A stretch of DNA of 64,000 nt from NP936 sp002726085. Its GTDB lineage: Bacteria; Acidobacteriota; Vicinamibacteria; Vicinamibacterales; UBA8438. The number at the start of each line of letters is the position of its first letter. The first letter of the stretch is position 1. The notes below the pieces were generated by a model. It was not told the origin of the DNA. It saw nothing but the letters and a program-made list of their open reading frames with translations, and made no database searches. The position numbers and the translations under genes were made by a program. This document shows, in pieces, positions 26,782-36,398 of the stretch. The stretch spans positions 1 through 64,000 of the forward strand of contig DASCQF010000011.1 of assembly GCA_036012905.1 (NCBI GenBank). The letters are read 5' to 3'.

Positions 26782-27927
26782 CTATTCGTAATACCCCTTC
26801 GTGATCACGCCCTTCTCCTTGCCGTCCACACTGCCGTCTCGCAACCATTGCAGTGATGCGTCAAAGAGTATCGGTGCGTTGATTTCCCACATGGCGTTAT
26901 GGGACGCGCAGCCAAGGTCGAGCAGGATCTTCTGCTCGGCCCCCAGGTCTTCATACATCTCGGTGACCCGCGCGGCGGAGACCTGACGGTCGTGAATTCC
27001 GGCCACCAGTAGCATGGCGTTCTTCGTATTGGCAACGGCGTCCTGGCCCCAGCCCCATGTTGAGGTTCTGGGGGCTCGTCGCACACCCGTTCCCCAGGTG
27101 GCACCAACCGGATCGGACTCGAGCATCGCGCCCCACACGGCAGCACTGACGGCCGGGTCGTATTGATCGGTGCACCCGACCTGACGGTTCCAGCCGCTCG
27201 TGAAATCGTCATGCGATTGCTTGGTGAACGCCACGCCAGGCACCGGAATGCTGGCCGGCGGCTCGGCAGAGCGATTCCGGTTGTAAGCGGGCGCCAACAA
27301 GACGAGTCTCTCGACTTTTTCAGGGTGGCGTGCCGTGTAGCCGGCGGCGCGTGGACCACCCAGCGACCAGGCGACCAGATGCACTGCTTGCACATTACGC
27401 AGGTCACGCAGATAGTCCACAACGGCGTCGATGTCATGCCAGTCAGATTCAATCGTGGTGGCGCCGAACTCATAGCTGGGCGCACAGGGTGCATCCAGCA
27501 CAGTGGGAATGAACGCAGCCTGTTGCTGCTCGGAGAGGTTGCAGATGTCGTTCATCACGTGCGGCCGGGTTGATCGTCCGTAGCCGGTCGTGTCCATGGC
27601 GAAGGTGTCAAACCCGGCGTCGGCCAGGTAGGTCATCCAGCTGTAGCCCTCCAATGGCACATCGAAGGCCACCTCGGCGGGCGTGCCTGCGCCGTGCACG
27701 AAGAGCACGACCTGACCCGCGAGATTGCTCCCGCGCAGCGGCGTGGTCGGCAAGGTTCGCTCCCGCACATAGATCTGCGCGGTCTGCCCCTCCATCGATG
27801 GGGCCGTCGAGACCACCGGTACGTAGTGATCGACCTGGAGCGCCGTCTCTTGCGCGTCAAGCTCCTGGGTGGCCAGCAGGACTGATAGTGCGGCGGTGGT
27901 GACGATGTGGGATGTGCGTGTTTTCAT
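26782..27927 (-). CDS. Exported alpha/beta hydrolase
   Basis: A 381-residue protein with a signal peptide from ATG 27927 (HIVTTAALSVLLATQELDAQ). The fold shows as VVLFVHGAGTPAEV (oxyanion loop), FAMDTTGYGRS, the nucleophile elbow VAWSLGG (Ser near residue 183) and the late acid and His near AGIHDRQVS and CASHNAMW. The catalytic residues fit lipase/esterase-like hydrolases. It lies 80 bases downstream of the PQQ dehydrogenase and 82 upstream of the aldo/keto reductase on the same strand. The start has no clear ribosome site. Confidence 0.78.
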   Translation of the reverse strand: MKTRTSHIVTTAALSVLLATQELDAQETALQVDHYVPVVSTAPSMEGQTAQIYVRERTLPTTPLRGSNLAGQVVLFVHGAGTPAEVAFDVPLEGYSWMTYLADAGFDTFAMDTTGYGRSTRPHVMNDICNLSEQQQAAFIPTVLDAPCAPSYEFGATTIESDWHDIDAVVDYLRDLRNVQAVHLVAWSLGGPRAAGYTARHPEKVERLVLLAPAYNRNRSAEPPASIPVPGVAFTKQSHDDFTSGWNRQVGCTDQYDPAVSAAVWGAMLESDPVGATWGTGVRRAPRTSTWGWGQDAVANTKNAMLLVAGIHDRQVSAARVTEMYEDLGAEQKILLDLGCASHNAMWEINAPILFDASLQWLRDGSVDGKEKGVITKGYYE

Positions 27928-28007
27928 GGGAACTAGAATTCGGGTGCCACGCATGACCTGGCGGCCCGTGACTCGTGCATGGTGATTGTCAGTATCTCGG
28001 TGTCTCG

Positions 28008-29738
28008 TTATCGCCGCAGCGCGAAGACCCAGATCACGCCGCCCTGGGGCACCTGGATGTTGCGCTCGAGGTGGGTGTTCACGGCGCGCTGCATGCCCTG
28101 GGCGTCGACACCCCAGCCCGACTGCACGGCGATGTACTGCACGCCGTCGATGGCGTAGGACGACGGCACGCCGGTGACCCCCGAGTTCGTCCGTTGCTCC
28201 CAGAGCAGGTCGCCCGTCTCGGCGTCGAACGCCCGGAAGTAGCGGTCGTGGGTGCCGCCGGAGAAGACGAGGCCGCCGCCGGTCGTCAGAATCGGTCCCC
28301 AGTTCTGCGACTCGGGGAACTCGTGGGTCCAGACCTGCTCGCCGGTCGAGAGGTCCCACGCCTGGATCTCGCCCACGTGGTCGGCGCCGTCGGACACGAA
28401 GACCTGCGATGACGCGCCCGTGTAGCTGGCGCCGGGTCGATACTCGACCTCCCGCCCCACCATCGTCGAGCAGAGGTTCTCGTTGGCAGGAATGTAGAGA
28501 TACCCGGTCTGGGGGCTGTAGGCAGCCGGTGGCCAGTCTTTGCCGCCCCAGAGCGAAGGACAGAAGGTGGCCGGCTTGTTCGTGCCCGGCTTCCGCTCGG
28601 AGTCATATTCTGGCCGTCCGGTTACCGGGTCGATCGAGAGGAACACGTTCTGGTCCACGTAGGGATTCGCGTCGACGAAGTTGATGGCGTTCGCCTCGCG
28701 CTCGAGCAGCCAGAGATAACCGTTGCGCGCGGGGTGCACAAGCGACTTGATGGTCCGGCCGTCGCGGGGCACGTCGATCAGCAGCGGTGCCGACACCTCG
28801 TCCCAGTCCCAGGAGCCGTTGTGGTGATACTGGTGATACGCCTTCAGCTCGCCGGTGTCGGCATCGAAGGCGACCACCGAGTTCGTGTAGAGGTTGTCAC
28901 CCGGTCGCTGGTCGCCGATCCACGGTCCCGGGTTGCCGGTTCCCCAGTAGGTCAGATTCAGCTCGGGGTCGAACGATCCGGTGATCCAGATCGACGCGCC
29001 GCCGGTCTGCCAGGTGTCGCCGGGCCAGGTCTCGTTGCCGGGCTCGCCGGGGCCGGGCACCGTGTGCGACCGCCAGACCTCCTGCCCGGTGTCGGCATCG
29101 TAGGCGGCGACGAAGCCGCGAATGCCCCGTTCGCCGCCCGACGCGCCCACCAGCACCTTGCCGTTGGCGATGAGCGGCGCCATCGTCATGTAGTACCCGC
29201 TGCGGTAGTCGGCCACCGAGGCTTCCCATTCGACGTCGCCGGTCCGCGCATCGAGCGCCACCACGAAGGCGTCGTGGGTCGTGTAGAAGACCCGGTCGCC
29301 GTACAGCCCGACGCCCCGATTGGTCCAGTGCGCTCGTAAGGTGCCTTCGGGTAGCTGCTTGCGGTATCGCCAGATCAGCTCGCCGCTTCGAGCGTCAACG
29401 GCGAGCACCTGGTCTTCGGGCGTGGTGACGAACATGATGCCGTCGTTGACGATCGGCGGCGACTGGTGACCCGACGTCACCCCGGTCGACAGCGTCCACA
29501 CCGGTTCCAGGGTGGCGACGTTGTCCTTCGTGATCTGGTCGAGAGGGCTGTAGCCCCAGCTGTCGTACGTCCCTCGGTACATCAGCCAGTCCTCGGGGGC
29601 GGGCGACCGCAGCCGCTCGTCGGTGACTGCCGTGTACTCCACATCCGGCTCCTGCGCGGTCGTCCGCTGGATTCCCAGCCCCGCGACCACAACGCCAGCG
29701 AACACAATCGCGATGCTTTGCTTGATGGATAGTCTCAC
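28008..29738 (-). CDS. Exported PQQ-dependent dehydrogenase
   Basis: A 576-residue quinoprotein propeller. The GTG at 29738 has AGGGGAG six bases upstream and yields a signal peptide ending near RTTAQ. DWLMYRGTYDSWGYSPLDQI, GYYMTMAPLI, WTGNPGPW-type and the SLWGGKDWPPAAYSPQTG motif near the C-terminus are those of quinoprotein alcohol dehydrogenases. It would oxidise an alcohol in the periplasm and pass electrons to a cytochrome. No heme domain is fused. The cytochrome c at 13079 is a possible but distant partner. The substrate is unknown. Confidence 0.85.
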   Translation of the reverse strand: MRLSIKQSIAIVFAGVVVAGLGIQRTTAQEPDVEYTAVTDERLRSPAPEDWLMYRGTYDSWGYSPLDQITKDNVATLEPVWTLSTGVTSGHQSPPIVNDGIMFVTTPEDQVLAVDARSGELIWRYRKQLPEGTLRAHWTNRGVGLYGDRVFYTTHDAFVVALDARTGDVEWEASVADYRSGYYMTMAPLIANGKVLVGASGGERGIRGFVAAYDADTGQEVWRSHTVPGPGEPGNETWPGDTWQTGGASIWITGSFDPELNLTYWGTGNPGPWIGDQRPGDNLYTNSVVAFDADTGELKAYHQYHHNGSWDWDEVSAPLLIDVPRDGRTIKSLVHPARNGYLWLLEREANAINFVDANPYVDQNVFLSIDPVTGRPEYDSERKPGTNKPATFCPSLWGGKDWPPAAYSPQTGYLYIPANENLCSTMVGREVEYRPGASYTGASSQVFVSDGADHVGEIQAWDLSTGEQVWTHEFPESQNWGPILTTGGGLVFSGGTHDRYFRAFDAETGDLLWEQRTNSGVTGVPSSYAIDGVQYIAVQSGWGVDAQGMQRAVNTHLERNIQVPQGGVIWVFALRR

Positions 29739-29870
29739 CTTGTTCTCCCCTTGCCTTGACGAGAGTGTACTCCGGCTTGACCGATGACCGCTGGTAGGAA
29801 GTCGTATCTGTGGTATCAGTGAGGCCGATTCGTCGCCGACCGCGACGCTGTCAGCCACGCCGTTCACCCA

Positions 29871-30092
29871 GTGACACCTGCGAGAGAAATCTTGCAGATC
29901 AAAACGCTGCTCGATGAGGCGATCGACGCCTGGAGCGATGCCCGTCAGGGTGTCATTGCCGAGGCCCGGAACATTCCGCCCATCGCCTTCGGCTACCGTC
30001 CGGCGAAGGAGTGTCACCACGCGCAGATTGCGCTGTATGCTCGGATGCAGGGCCGAACGCCGGCCCTGACCCGGTTGATCGAAGGCGGCTAG
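29871..30092 (+). pseudogene. DinB-like fragment with internal deletion
   Basis: A 73-residue frame. The first part (LLDEAIDAWSDARQGVIAEARNIPP and FGYRPAKE) looks like the start of a DinB four-helix protein. It then passes directly to CHHAQIALYARMQGRTPAL, which looks like the last helix, where a His binds the metal. About 80 middle residues, including another metal ligand, are missing. The likely reading is a gene shortened by an in-frame deletion. A GTG at 29871 is the only start, with no ribosome site. Confidence 0.45.
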
Positions 30093-30118
30093 CGTCGTCT
30101 TCGAGTGCCGGCGCGCCG

Positions 30119-30794
30119 CTATTTTTCCCCGGTATAGCGGTAGACCACCGGATCGGCGCCTAGCGTGCCTTCGAGTCCGGCGGGTAAGGTGTTCGGCGCG
30201 AATCCGGATTGGCCTTCGAGCGTGGTGGTGCTGCCATTCATCGTCAGCTTGACGTTGACGTTCTCCTTGAGGCACCCGACATTGAAAACGGCCGGGTCGT
30301 GCGGTGGTACCGCATCGTTCAGGACACGGAGATCGCCGACGAAGGTCATCATCGGCTGCCGGCGACCAGGAAGATCAACGGCTCTCAGTTCCTTCGACGC
30401 GAGTGTGACGCTCTCCGTCGTGCGATCGAAGATCACATCCGGCGGAAAACCGGCAATCCTGACTTCGTAGCTGTCCGACGTGAGGGGAGAGAAGCTGTAG
30501 GTGCCGTCTTGACCGGTGGTCTGCGGTGGATGCGTGACGGTCAGGGTTGAGAGCCGCACAGAGACCCCGCTGAAGGGCGTTCCGTCGACTGAGACCTGAC
30601 CGCGGACCGCAAATCCAGACGGGTCGTCCGCGGGACCTAACGGGTTCGCCGGGTCGCGGCCGCATTCCCCCGGCGGAGAAGGCGAGCACCGCACCAATTG
30701 CGGCGATGACGTTGATAAGGCGATTTCGCGGCGAGACCGTGTGTCGAGGGACGGTGTGGGTTGTCGCTACTGGCTGCGGCGTGATGCGCGTCAC
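30119..30794 (-). pseudogene. Exported carboxypeptidase-regulatory-like protein, frameshifted
   Basis: The GTG at 30794 overlaps the stop of the S9 peptidase gene (GTGA), with GAGGAG just upstream, so it is coupled to that gene. The first frame gives a signal peptide (RLINVIAAIGAVLAFSAG). At a run of five C on the plus strand (30667-30671) coding continues in another frame: ECGRDPANPLGPADDPSG, GQVSVDGTPFSGVSVRLS, DGTYSFSPLTSDSYEV and a C-terminus of about 90 residues. Removing one base of the run joins the two into one protein of about 224 residues. It is either a sequencing indel or a phase-variable or dead gene. Confidence 0.6.
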
Positions 30795-33223
30795 TGCTCC
30801 TCGTGCTCGGATGGATTGCCGGTCTTCTTCACGTAGGTGTTGGCCCAGTTCAGCATCTCGGCGACGGTGTGCAGGACTGACTCGCGCGCGGCGTAGCCGT
30901 GCGACTCGTGCGGCAACGTGACGTAGCGAACCGTGGCGCCATGGCCCTTGAGTGCCATGTACATCCGGGCCGACTGGATCGGAAACGTCCCGGAGTTGTT
31001 GTCGGCCTCGCCGTGCGTCAGCAGGATCGGTTCGTTGATCTTGTCGGCATGGAAGAACGGCGACATCGCCGCGTAGATGTCGGTTGCCTCCCAGAAGGTG
31101 CGGCGCTCGTTCTGAAACCCGAATGGTGTCAGCGACCGGTTGTAGGCGCCGCTACGGGCGATGCCCATCTGGAACAGGTCGGAGTGGGCGAGCAGGTTGG
31201 CCGTCATGAACGCGCCGTAGCTGTGCCCCCCCACACCGATCGTGTCGCGGTCGGTGACCCCCATATCGACGACCTTGTCCACCGCCGCCTGAGCGCTCGC
31301 CACGAGCTGCTCTAGGTACGTGTCGTTGGCGGTCTCGCCCTTGCCGACGATCGGCATCGTAGGGCCATCGAAAATGGCGAAGCCCTGGGTTAGCAGCAGC
31401 AGGTGTGAGGCGCCGCGGATCGCCGTGAACCGGTTGTCCGAGCCGGTGACCTGTCCAGCGAGCTGCGGGTCGACGAACTCACGCGGATAGGCCCACATTA
31501 CCATCGGGACACGCTCACCCTCGCGATAGCCGGGCGGCATGTAGAGCGTGCCGGACAGCTGCACGCCGTCGGCGCGCTCGTAGGTCACCAGCTCCTTCGA
31601 GATGCCAGTCAGCTGCGGCGCCGGGTCCGGGAAGCTCGTGATCGTCCGTATGCTGCCGCCGGCGGTGTCGCGGACGTAGTAGTTCGGTGGCTCGACCCGC
31701 GTTTCCCGACGCGTGAGCACCGACCGTCCGTCGTCGGACAGCACCGCGGCCACCACCTCGTAGGCGTCGTCGGCGCTCTGGAACAGCCGTTCTGTTTCAA
31801 ATGAGCGCAGATCGAGGCGGTCGAGGAACGGGCGGTCACCGTTGGGTGATGCACCAGTGCCGGTCAGATGGATGGCATTCCCGGTCTGGCGAATCACACG
31901 CCCACCCGGCCGCGGGGCGGTGATCGGGCCGCCGGGGTTGGCGTAACGGTCTTCCGAGCTGCGGTCCCAGAGTCTGCGGGGTTCGGCACCGGCGGCCAGA
32001 ACCCAGGTACGGGTCCAGCGGCTCGGCCGATCGTTCTCGGTCAGCAGGGCCGTGCCGTCCTCGGTCCAGGTAATCCCTCCGTACCGGAACTCGGTCAGGG
32101 CCAGCTCGTTCGGTTCGCCGTTAAAGGGGGCCATGTGTGAGAAGACTTGGTCACGGTGAGGCACAGAGCGCCGCGGGTCGCCGCCGTCCTGCGCTTCGAC
32201 CCAGACCAGCGTGTGTGGTTCGGTCGGGTTCCAGACGTAGCTGCGGGGGCCGGTCGGCACGCCGCCAATTGGGACCGCGTCGGCCAAGGGTAGTCGCGCG
32301 ACCTGCGCGACGATCTCGCCGCTGCCGTTTCGAATGGTGACGTCCTTCGGGAAGCTGCGGGCGGTGACCAGCCAGGAAAACGGCCGTTCGACTTCGACTA
32401 TCAGGAAATACTGTCCGCTGGGAGACGCGCTCACCTGCTGGTAGAGCCCAGGTCGACCGATCGGGGTCCGGCGACCGGTGGCAATTTCGATCGTGGCGAC
32501 CTGGCTCGTGAAGTAGTACTCGAACAGCGCCTCGTCGTGGGCGTTCTGCAACAGGTCCTGGTAGGTGCGGATCGGCGCCGCGCTGCCCAGGTGCTCCTGG
32601 ATGTTCGGTGCGGCCGGGACATCGGGCGCTGTGGCCGGTGCGCCGCGCGCCGACGCCTTGAAAGTGCAGACGACCGTGGCGTTCTCGTCCAGCCAGTCGC
32701 ACGGGTCACCCCAGGCGGCGTTGATCGAGGCGTCGCTGAGAGGCCGCGCGGCCCCGGTGGCGGTCTCCATCATCCACACCTCGATACCGTTGTATCGGGT
32801 CAGCGTGAAGATCAGCCGTGAGCCATCCGGCGAGAACTCGACCCGGCCCAGCGACGTCTCCCTCGGCGCATCGAACGCCTGTTCCTCCCCGTCACTGATC
32901 CGCTTCAGCGTGATCCGAGTGATTCCGGCCGCAGTGTGCGGGCCGTTGGTCCGTGGGTTCAGCCGGTAGCCGGCCAGCCGCAGCATCGGCTCCGCCAGCT
33001 CGGCGATCGACGGCATCGCCGGGCGCGAAAGTAGGGCGACCGTGTCACCCTTCGGGCTGACCACCACCTGAGGGCTCCGCGGCGCATCCAGTATGTCGAC
33101 GATGTCTTGCGGCGGGGTCAGATACCCCGTTGCCTCCTGAGCGACAGCTGGAGACCCGGTCATCAGGGCGCCAGACAGCGCGGCCGCGACCAGTACGACG
33201 GCTGGCAAGTGTGTTCGGCGCAT
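30791..33223 (-). CDS. Exported S9-family prolyl oligopeptidase-like peptidase
   Basis: An 810-residue secreted serine peptidase. ATG 33223 has AGGAG six bases upstream and opens a signal peptide ending SPAVAQ. An N-terminal beta-propeller (to about residue 530) carries FSPDGSRLIFTL-type blades. The C-terminal alpha/beta hydrolase domain has the nucleophile in GVGGHSYGAFM, the acid in HGEADNNSG and the His in HESHGYAARE. It cleaves peptides outside the cytoplasm. The -10-like TAGAGT near 33290 is a weak promoter candidate. It is coupled to the following frameshifted gene. Confidence 0.88.
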   Translation of the reverse strand: MRRTHLPAVVLVAAALSGALMTGSPAVAQEATGYLTPPQDIVDILDAPRSPQVVVSPKGDTVALLSRPAMPSIAELAEPMLRLAGYRLNPRTNGPHTAAGITRITLKRISDGEEQAFDAPRETSLGRVEFSPDGSRLIFTLTRYNGIEVWMMETATGAARPLSDASINAAWGDPCDWLDENATVVCTFKASARGAPATAPDVPAAPNIQEHLGSAAPIRTYQDLLQNAHDEALFEYYFTSQVATIEIATGRRTPIGRPGLYQQVSASPSGQYFLIVEVERPFSWLVTARSFPKDVTIRNGSGEIVAQVARLPLADAVPIGGVPTGPRSYVWNPTEPHTLVWVEAQDGGDPRRSVPHRDQVFSHMAPFNGEPNELALTEFRYGGITWTEDGTALLTENDRPSRWTRTWVLAAGAEPRRLWDRSSEDRYANPGGPITAPRPGGRVIRQTGNAIHLTGTGASPNGDRPFLDRLDLRSFETERLFQSADDAYEVVAAVLSDDGRSVLTRRETRVEPPNYYVRDTAGGSIRTITSFPDPAPQLTGISKELVTYERADGVQLSGTLYMPPGYREGERVPMVMWAYPREFVDPQLAGQVTGSDNRFTAIRGASHLLLLTQGFAIFDGPTMPIVGKGETANDTYLEQLVASAQAAVDKVVDMGVTDRDTIGVGGHSYGAFMTANLLAHSDLFQMGIARSGAYNRSLTPFGFQNERRTFWEATDIYAAMSPFFHADKINEPILLTHGEADNNSGTFPIQSARMYMALKGHGATVRYVTLPHESHGYAARESVLHTVAEMLNWANTYVKKTGNPSEHEEQ

Positions 33224-33254
33224 AAGACTCTCCTGGGACATTCGCGCAACCCGC

Positions 33255-33269
33255 GCCCCGTCGCGGGGC
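33255..33269 (-). terminator. Short GC hairpin after the glycosyltransferase gene
   Basis: GCCCCG, a three-base loop and CGGGGC form a perfect 6-bp stem. It lies about 100 bases past the stop of the minus-strand glycosyltransferase gene and just upstream of the S9 peptidase start. There is no T-run on the transcribed strand. Confidence 0.25.
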
Positions 33270-33366
33270 AGTGGTTTTCGGTTCGTCCGATTACTCTAGC
33301 CGCGGTGCCCACAGGAATCCACCTCCGAGAGCGGCCGAAGCCCACAGCCGGGCCGCCCCTCGGCCC

Positions 33367-34614
33367 TCAGCAGCCGGCTGCACCTTCAATGACCTCGCAG
33401 GCGATCCTCAGCCCGTTGACTTTCGTCAGCCTCTTCGCCAGCGTTCGACAGCGCCCCGCTGTCTCGGTCGATTCGAGTAGCTGCTCGAGCTCATGCGCCA
33501 CGGTCTGACCGGTGACGTGCGCTGCCGGCAGTACCCGCGCGACACCCAGTTCGCGTAGCCGGTCGGCGTTGTCCGGTTGGTCGAAGGTCATCGGCGTTAC
33601 CAGATGCGGTACGCCGGCCGCAAGCGCCTGCGCCGCCGACCCGATGCCGCCGTGATGGACCAGCGCCGCGGCTCGGGGCAGTACCTCGCTGAACGGTATA
33701 TAGGCGACGTGACGCACACCGTCAGGCATTGCCGCCGGCAGCTGGTCTTGATAGCGGGTCAGCAACAGTCCGCGTCGTCCCAGCCGTCCGCAGGCATCGG
33801 CCGCTGCGTGGAAGAACCGTTTCGCCTGACGGTTTCCGGAACCAGCCACGAACACGACCGGTGGGTCTCCTGCGTCGAGAAACGCCACGGCCTCGGCCGG
33901 CACATCGGTTGCGTCTCGCTCGTCATAGAGCGGGAACCCGGTCAGGCGCACCTGTGGTGGCCAGTCCGGCTGTGCCGGCGCGAACCAATCGGGAAACATC
34001 CCGATGGTACAGCTCGGAGAGTGCCACCATTGGCTGGTGATGTGTCTGGCTCGTCCCAGACCGAGCTCCAGGCGATGAGCGTTGACTGCGTCGTCGAGTA
34101 CATGGTCGGCCGCCAGATCGGTTAGCGCGAACAGGATCCGCTTAACCGCCAGGGGCAGCGAGTTGACCCGCAGCAGTGCCGGATGCAGCACCGGTGACCG
34201 GTGGACGCTGTGGAAGCAGCTCGGCTGGAGATGGGCCGTGACGAGTCGAATCCCCAAAGTTTCCTGTGCGGTCCGAGCGGCGAAGGCCAGCCCGGGCGCA
34301 ATGACGACGGTGTCGTCGCCGACGCCGTGCTCTTGCACGAGGCGATACAGATCCGCTGATGCGGCCCGCACGGCGCCCGCTATGACGTTCAGCCCCTTCC
34401 GGCGGTGCCACAGGTTCGGATGGGCGGTGACCGTCTCATACTGCTCGACCGTGCCAACCGGAATGAGCCGGAGACCGAGGCGATCGATCAAGGGGCGGAA
34501 GTACGCGTTCGTGGCGATGGTCACGTCGTGGCCGCGGTCGCGCAGCGCGAGCGCCAGCCCGACATAGGGGTGTACGTCGCCGGCGCTGCCGACAGGAATC
34601 AACAGGGCGCGCAT
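33367..34614 (-). CDS. GT1-family (MGT-type) glycosyltransferase
   Basis: A 415-residue GT-B enzyme. The N-terminal half begins LLIPVGSAGDVHPYVGLALAL, the usual MGT start with acceptor-site residues. The nucleotide-sugar half has VVFVAGSGNR, VAYIPFSEVLPRAAALVHHGGIGSAAQAL (donor-binding) and PHLVTPMTFDQPDNADRL. It transfers a hexose from a nucleotide sugar to a lipid or a small acceptor. A sterol, macrolide or lipid is possible and cannot be chosen here. It diverges from the phosphatase operon. The ribosome site is weak. Confidence 0.82.
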   Translation of the reverse strand: MRALLIPVGSAGDVHPYVGLALALRDRGHDVTIATNAYFRPLIDRLGLRLIPVGTVEQYETVTAHPNLWHRRKGLNVIAGAVRAASADLYRLVQEHGVGDDTVVIAPGLAFAARTAQETLGIRLVTAHLQPSCFHSVHRSPVLHPALLRVNSLPLAVKRILFALTDLAADHVLDDAVNAHRLELGLGRARHITSQWWHSPSCTIGMFPDWFAPAQPDWPPQVRLTGFPLYDERDATDVPAEAVAFLDAGDPPVVFVAGSGNRQAKRFFHAAADACGRLGRRGLLLTRYQDQLPAAMPDGVRHVAYIPFSEVLPRAAALVHHGGIGSAAQALAAGVPHLVTPMTFDQPDNADRLRELGVARVLPAAHVTGQTVAHELEQLLESTETAGRCRTLAKRLTKVNGLRIACEVIEGAAGC

Positions 34615-34644
34615 CGTGGCTGGGGGCCGTCCCCGCGGCCGATC

Positions 34645-34674
34645 TTGGCGGGGCCGTTCTTCTCACACTATAAT
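34645..34674 (+). promoter_or_regulatory. Sigma-70-type promoter for the phosphatase-SelD operon
   Basis: TTGGCG (34645-34650), an 18-base spacer and a perfect TATAAT (34669-34674). It predicts a leader of about 50 bases before ATG 34735. It is the only perfect TATAAT with a -35 seen in the window. Confidence 0.55.
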
Positions 34675-34734
34675 CGGGTTCCCTCGACGGACGTGGCCGG
34701 AGCACCAGCCGCCAGGTTTCCTCAACGTCACCCG

Positions 34735-35205
34735 ATGAGCACCATCAACCACCTTCTGTTCGTGTGTGCCGGCAACATCTGTCGGAGCCCCATGGCGGAG
34801 GTGCTGTTCCGAGACCTTGCGCGGTCGCACCCGCAGCTCGAAAAGCTCGACGTCAGCTCGGCCGGCACGATAGCCCTGAACGGGAATCTGCCCTGTGCCG
34901 GCTCGGTCGACGCAATGCGGAAGAAGTTCGGGTTGGAGATGGCGACACACCGGGCCCGCCCTTTGTCCAGACGTCTTGCCGCCGATCTGGTGCTGACCAT
35001 GGACCGGGAACCCGAGCGTGACGCAAAATCTTTGAAGCTGCAGGCGCGCGTGGAGATGCTCGGCGACTTCGTGGGCACGGGCGAAGAGGTCGAGGATCCG
35101 TATGGAGGTCCCTCGCGCCGGTATCGCGAGGTGGCGCGCCAACTCGAGCGGCTGATCGAGCTGGCGGTGGCCAAGCTGGACAAAGAGACCGCGGCGGCTT
35201 CATAG
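34735..35205 (+). CDS. Low-molecular-weight protein tyrosine phosphatase family protein
   Basis: A 156-residue protein. The P-loop VCAGNICRSPMAE lies near residues 10-22, with catalytic Cys11 and the phosphate-binding Arg17. The general acid is in EDPYGGP near residue 122. The family dephosphorylates phosphotyrosine, for example on polysaccharide kinases, or reduces arsenate; the DPYG loop favours the phosphatase. The start is ATG 34735 with no ribosome site, which suits an inefficient or leaderless-like message. It is first in an operon, 26 bases before the aminotransferase gene. Confidence 0.85.
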   Translation: MSTINHLLFVCAGNICRSPMAEVLFRDLARSHPQLEKLDVSSAGTIALNGNLPCAGSVDAMRKKFGLEMATHRARPLSRRLAADLVLTMDREPERDAKSLKLQARVEMLGDFVGTGEEVEDPYGGPSRRYREVARQLERLIELAVAKLDKETAAAS

Positions 35206-35231
35206 GAGTGCACGGCCAGCCATTGGGAACC

Positions 35232-36398
35232 ATGTTCTCGGCTCGGGTTCCTCCGCTTCGGTCCAACCGCGTCGCCCGGGCGCTCGCGCGCCTGCGCTCT
35301 GCCGGCCAGCCGCTCGACGACCTGACGATCTCGAACCCGACCCTGGTCGGGTTGTCCTACCCGGACCGGCTGCTCGACCCGCTAGCCCAGCCTGCGGCGC
35401 TCTGCTACGACCCGGCCCCGTTCGGCGTCTGGGCCGCCCGCGAAGCGGTGGCGGCGCATCTGGCGGGCCGGGGGGTGAGGGTGGTGGCCGACCGGGTCAT
35501 CTTGACCGCGAGCACCAGCGAGGCCTACTCGTTGCTGTTCAAGCTTCTCTGCGACCCTGCCGATCTGGTCCTGGTTCCGCAACCCAGCTACCCACTGTTC
35601 GAGCATCTCACCCGCCTGGACGGTGTCGTGGCCAGTCCCTACGCACTGGAGTATCACGGACGCTGGGAGCTGAACCTCGACAGCTTGCACCGTGCCATCG
35701 AGCCGCGGGCGCGAGCCATCCTGCTGGTCAACCCCAACAACCCCACAGGATCTTTTGTCCGTCCGGACGAGCTGCATGCCGCACGCGAGATCGCCGCCCG
35801 GCACGAGCTGGCGATCATCAGCGACGAGGTGTTCGACCTCTACCCCTTGGACGCACGGGCACCGGGGCGGTCCGGCGCCCTTGTCGAGGAGACCGACGCG
35901 CTGACGTTCACCCTCGGCGGCTTGTCCAAATCGGCCGCCCTGCCACAGCTGAAGCTTGGGTGGATCCTCGTCGGTGGACCGGAGACCCTCGTGCGACGCG
36001 CCCTCGACCGGCTCGCCCTCATCTGCGACAGCTATCTCTCGGTTGCCACCCCGGTGCAGCTGGCCGTCGGGACACTGCTCGAACGGGCGGTGCCGTTGGC
36101 TGACCAGCTTCGCCGTCGGGTCCGCACGAACTACGCGGCCCTGCGCAGCTTGGTCCGGCGGTACCCAGCGTGCCAGGTCCTCCATGCCGAGGCGGGGTGG
36201 TACGCTGTGGTCCAGGTGCCGGCGATTCGGTCGGAGGAAGCGTTGGTCATCGAGCTCATCGAGAAAGACCGGGTTCTGGTGCATCCGGGCTATTTCTTCG
36301 ATTTCCCCCGCGAGGCGTTCCTAGTGGTGAGTCTGCTGCCCGATCCCATTGGTTTCGCCGATGCCATGACCAAGGTGCTGACCCGAGCTGTCGGATGA
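35232..36398 (+). CDS. PLP-dependent aminotransferase, class I/II
   Basis: A 388-residue fold-type I enzyme. NPNNPTGSF, IISDEVFDLYPL and the lysine in GGLSKSAALPQLKLGW are visible. It is shorter at the N-terminus than many relatives and starts in the middle of the usual substrate-loop sequence, TISNPTLVGLSYP. ATG 35232 is used; a GTG eight codons upstream is possible. The substrate is not predicted. Its stop overlaps the start of the SelD fusion (ATGA), an unusual partner, so the two are translationally coupled. Confidence 0.8.
   Translation: MFSARVPPLRSNRVARALARLRSAGQPLDDLTISNPTLVGLSYPDRLLDPLAQPAALCYDPAPFGVWAAREAVAAHLAGRGVRVVADRVILTASTSEAYSLLFKLLCDPADLVLVPQPSYPLFEHLTRLDGVVASPYALEYHGRWELNLDSLHRAIEPRARAILLVNPNNPTGSFVRPDELHAAREIAARHELAIISDEVFDLYPLDARAPGRSGALVEETDALTFTLGGLSKSAALPQLKLGWILVGGPETLVRRALDRLALICDSYLSVATPVQLAVGTLLERAVPLADQLRRRVRTNYAALRSLVRRYPACQVLHAEAGWYAVVQVPAIRSEEALVIELIEKDRVLVHPGYFFDFPREAFLVVSLLPDPIGFADAMTKVLTRAVG

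Noticed and set aside
27928..28359. Upstream extension of the hydrolase frame
   Set aside because: It lies out of frame within the PQQ dehydrogenase gene; the signal peptide starts at 27927.
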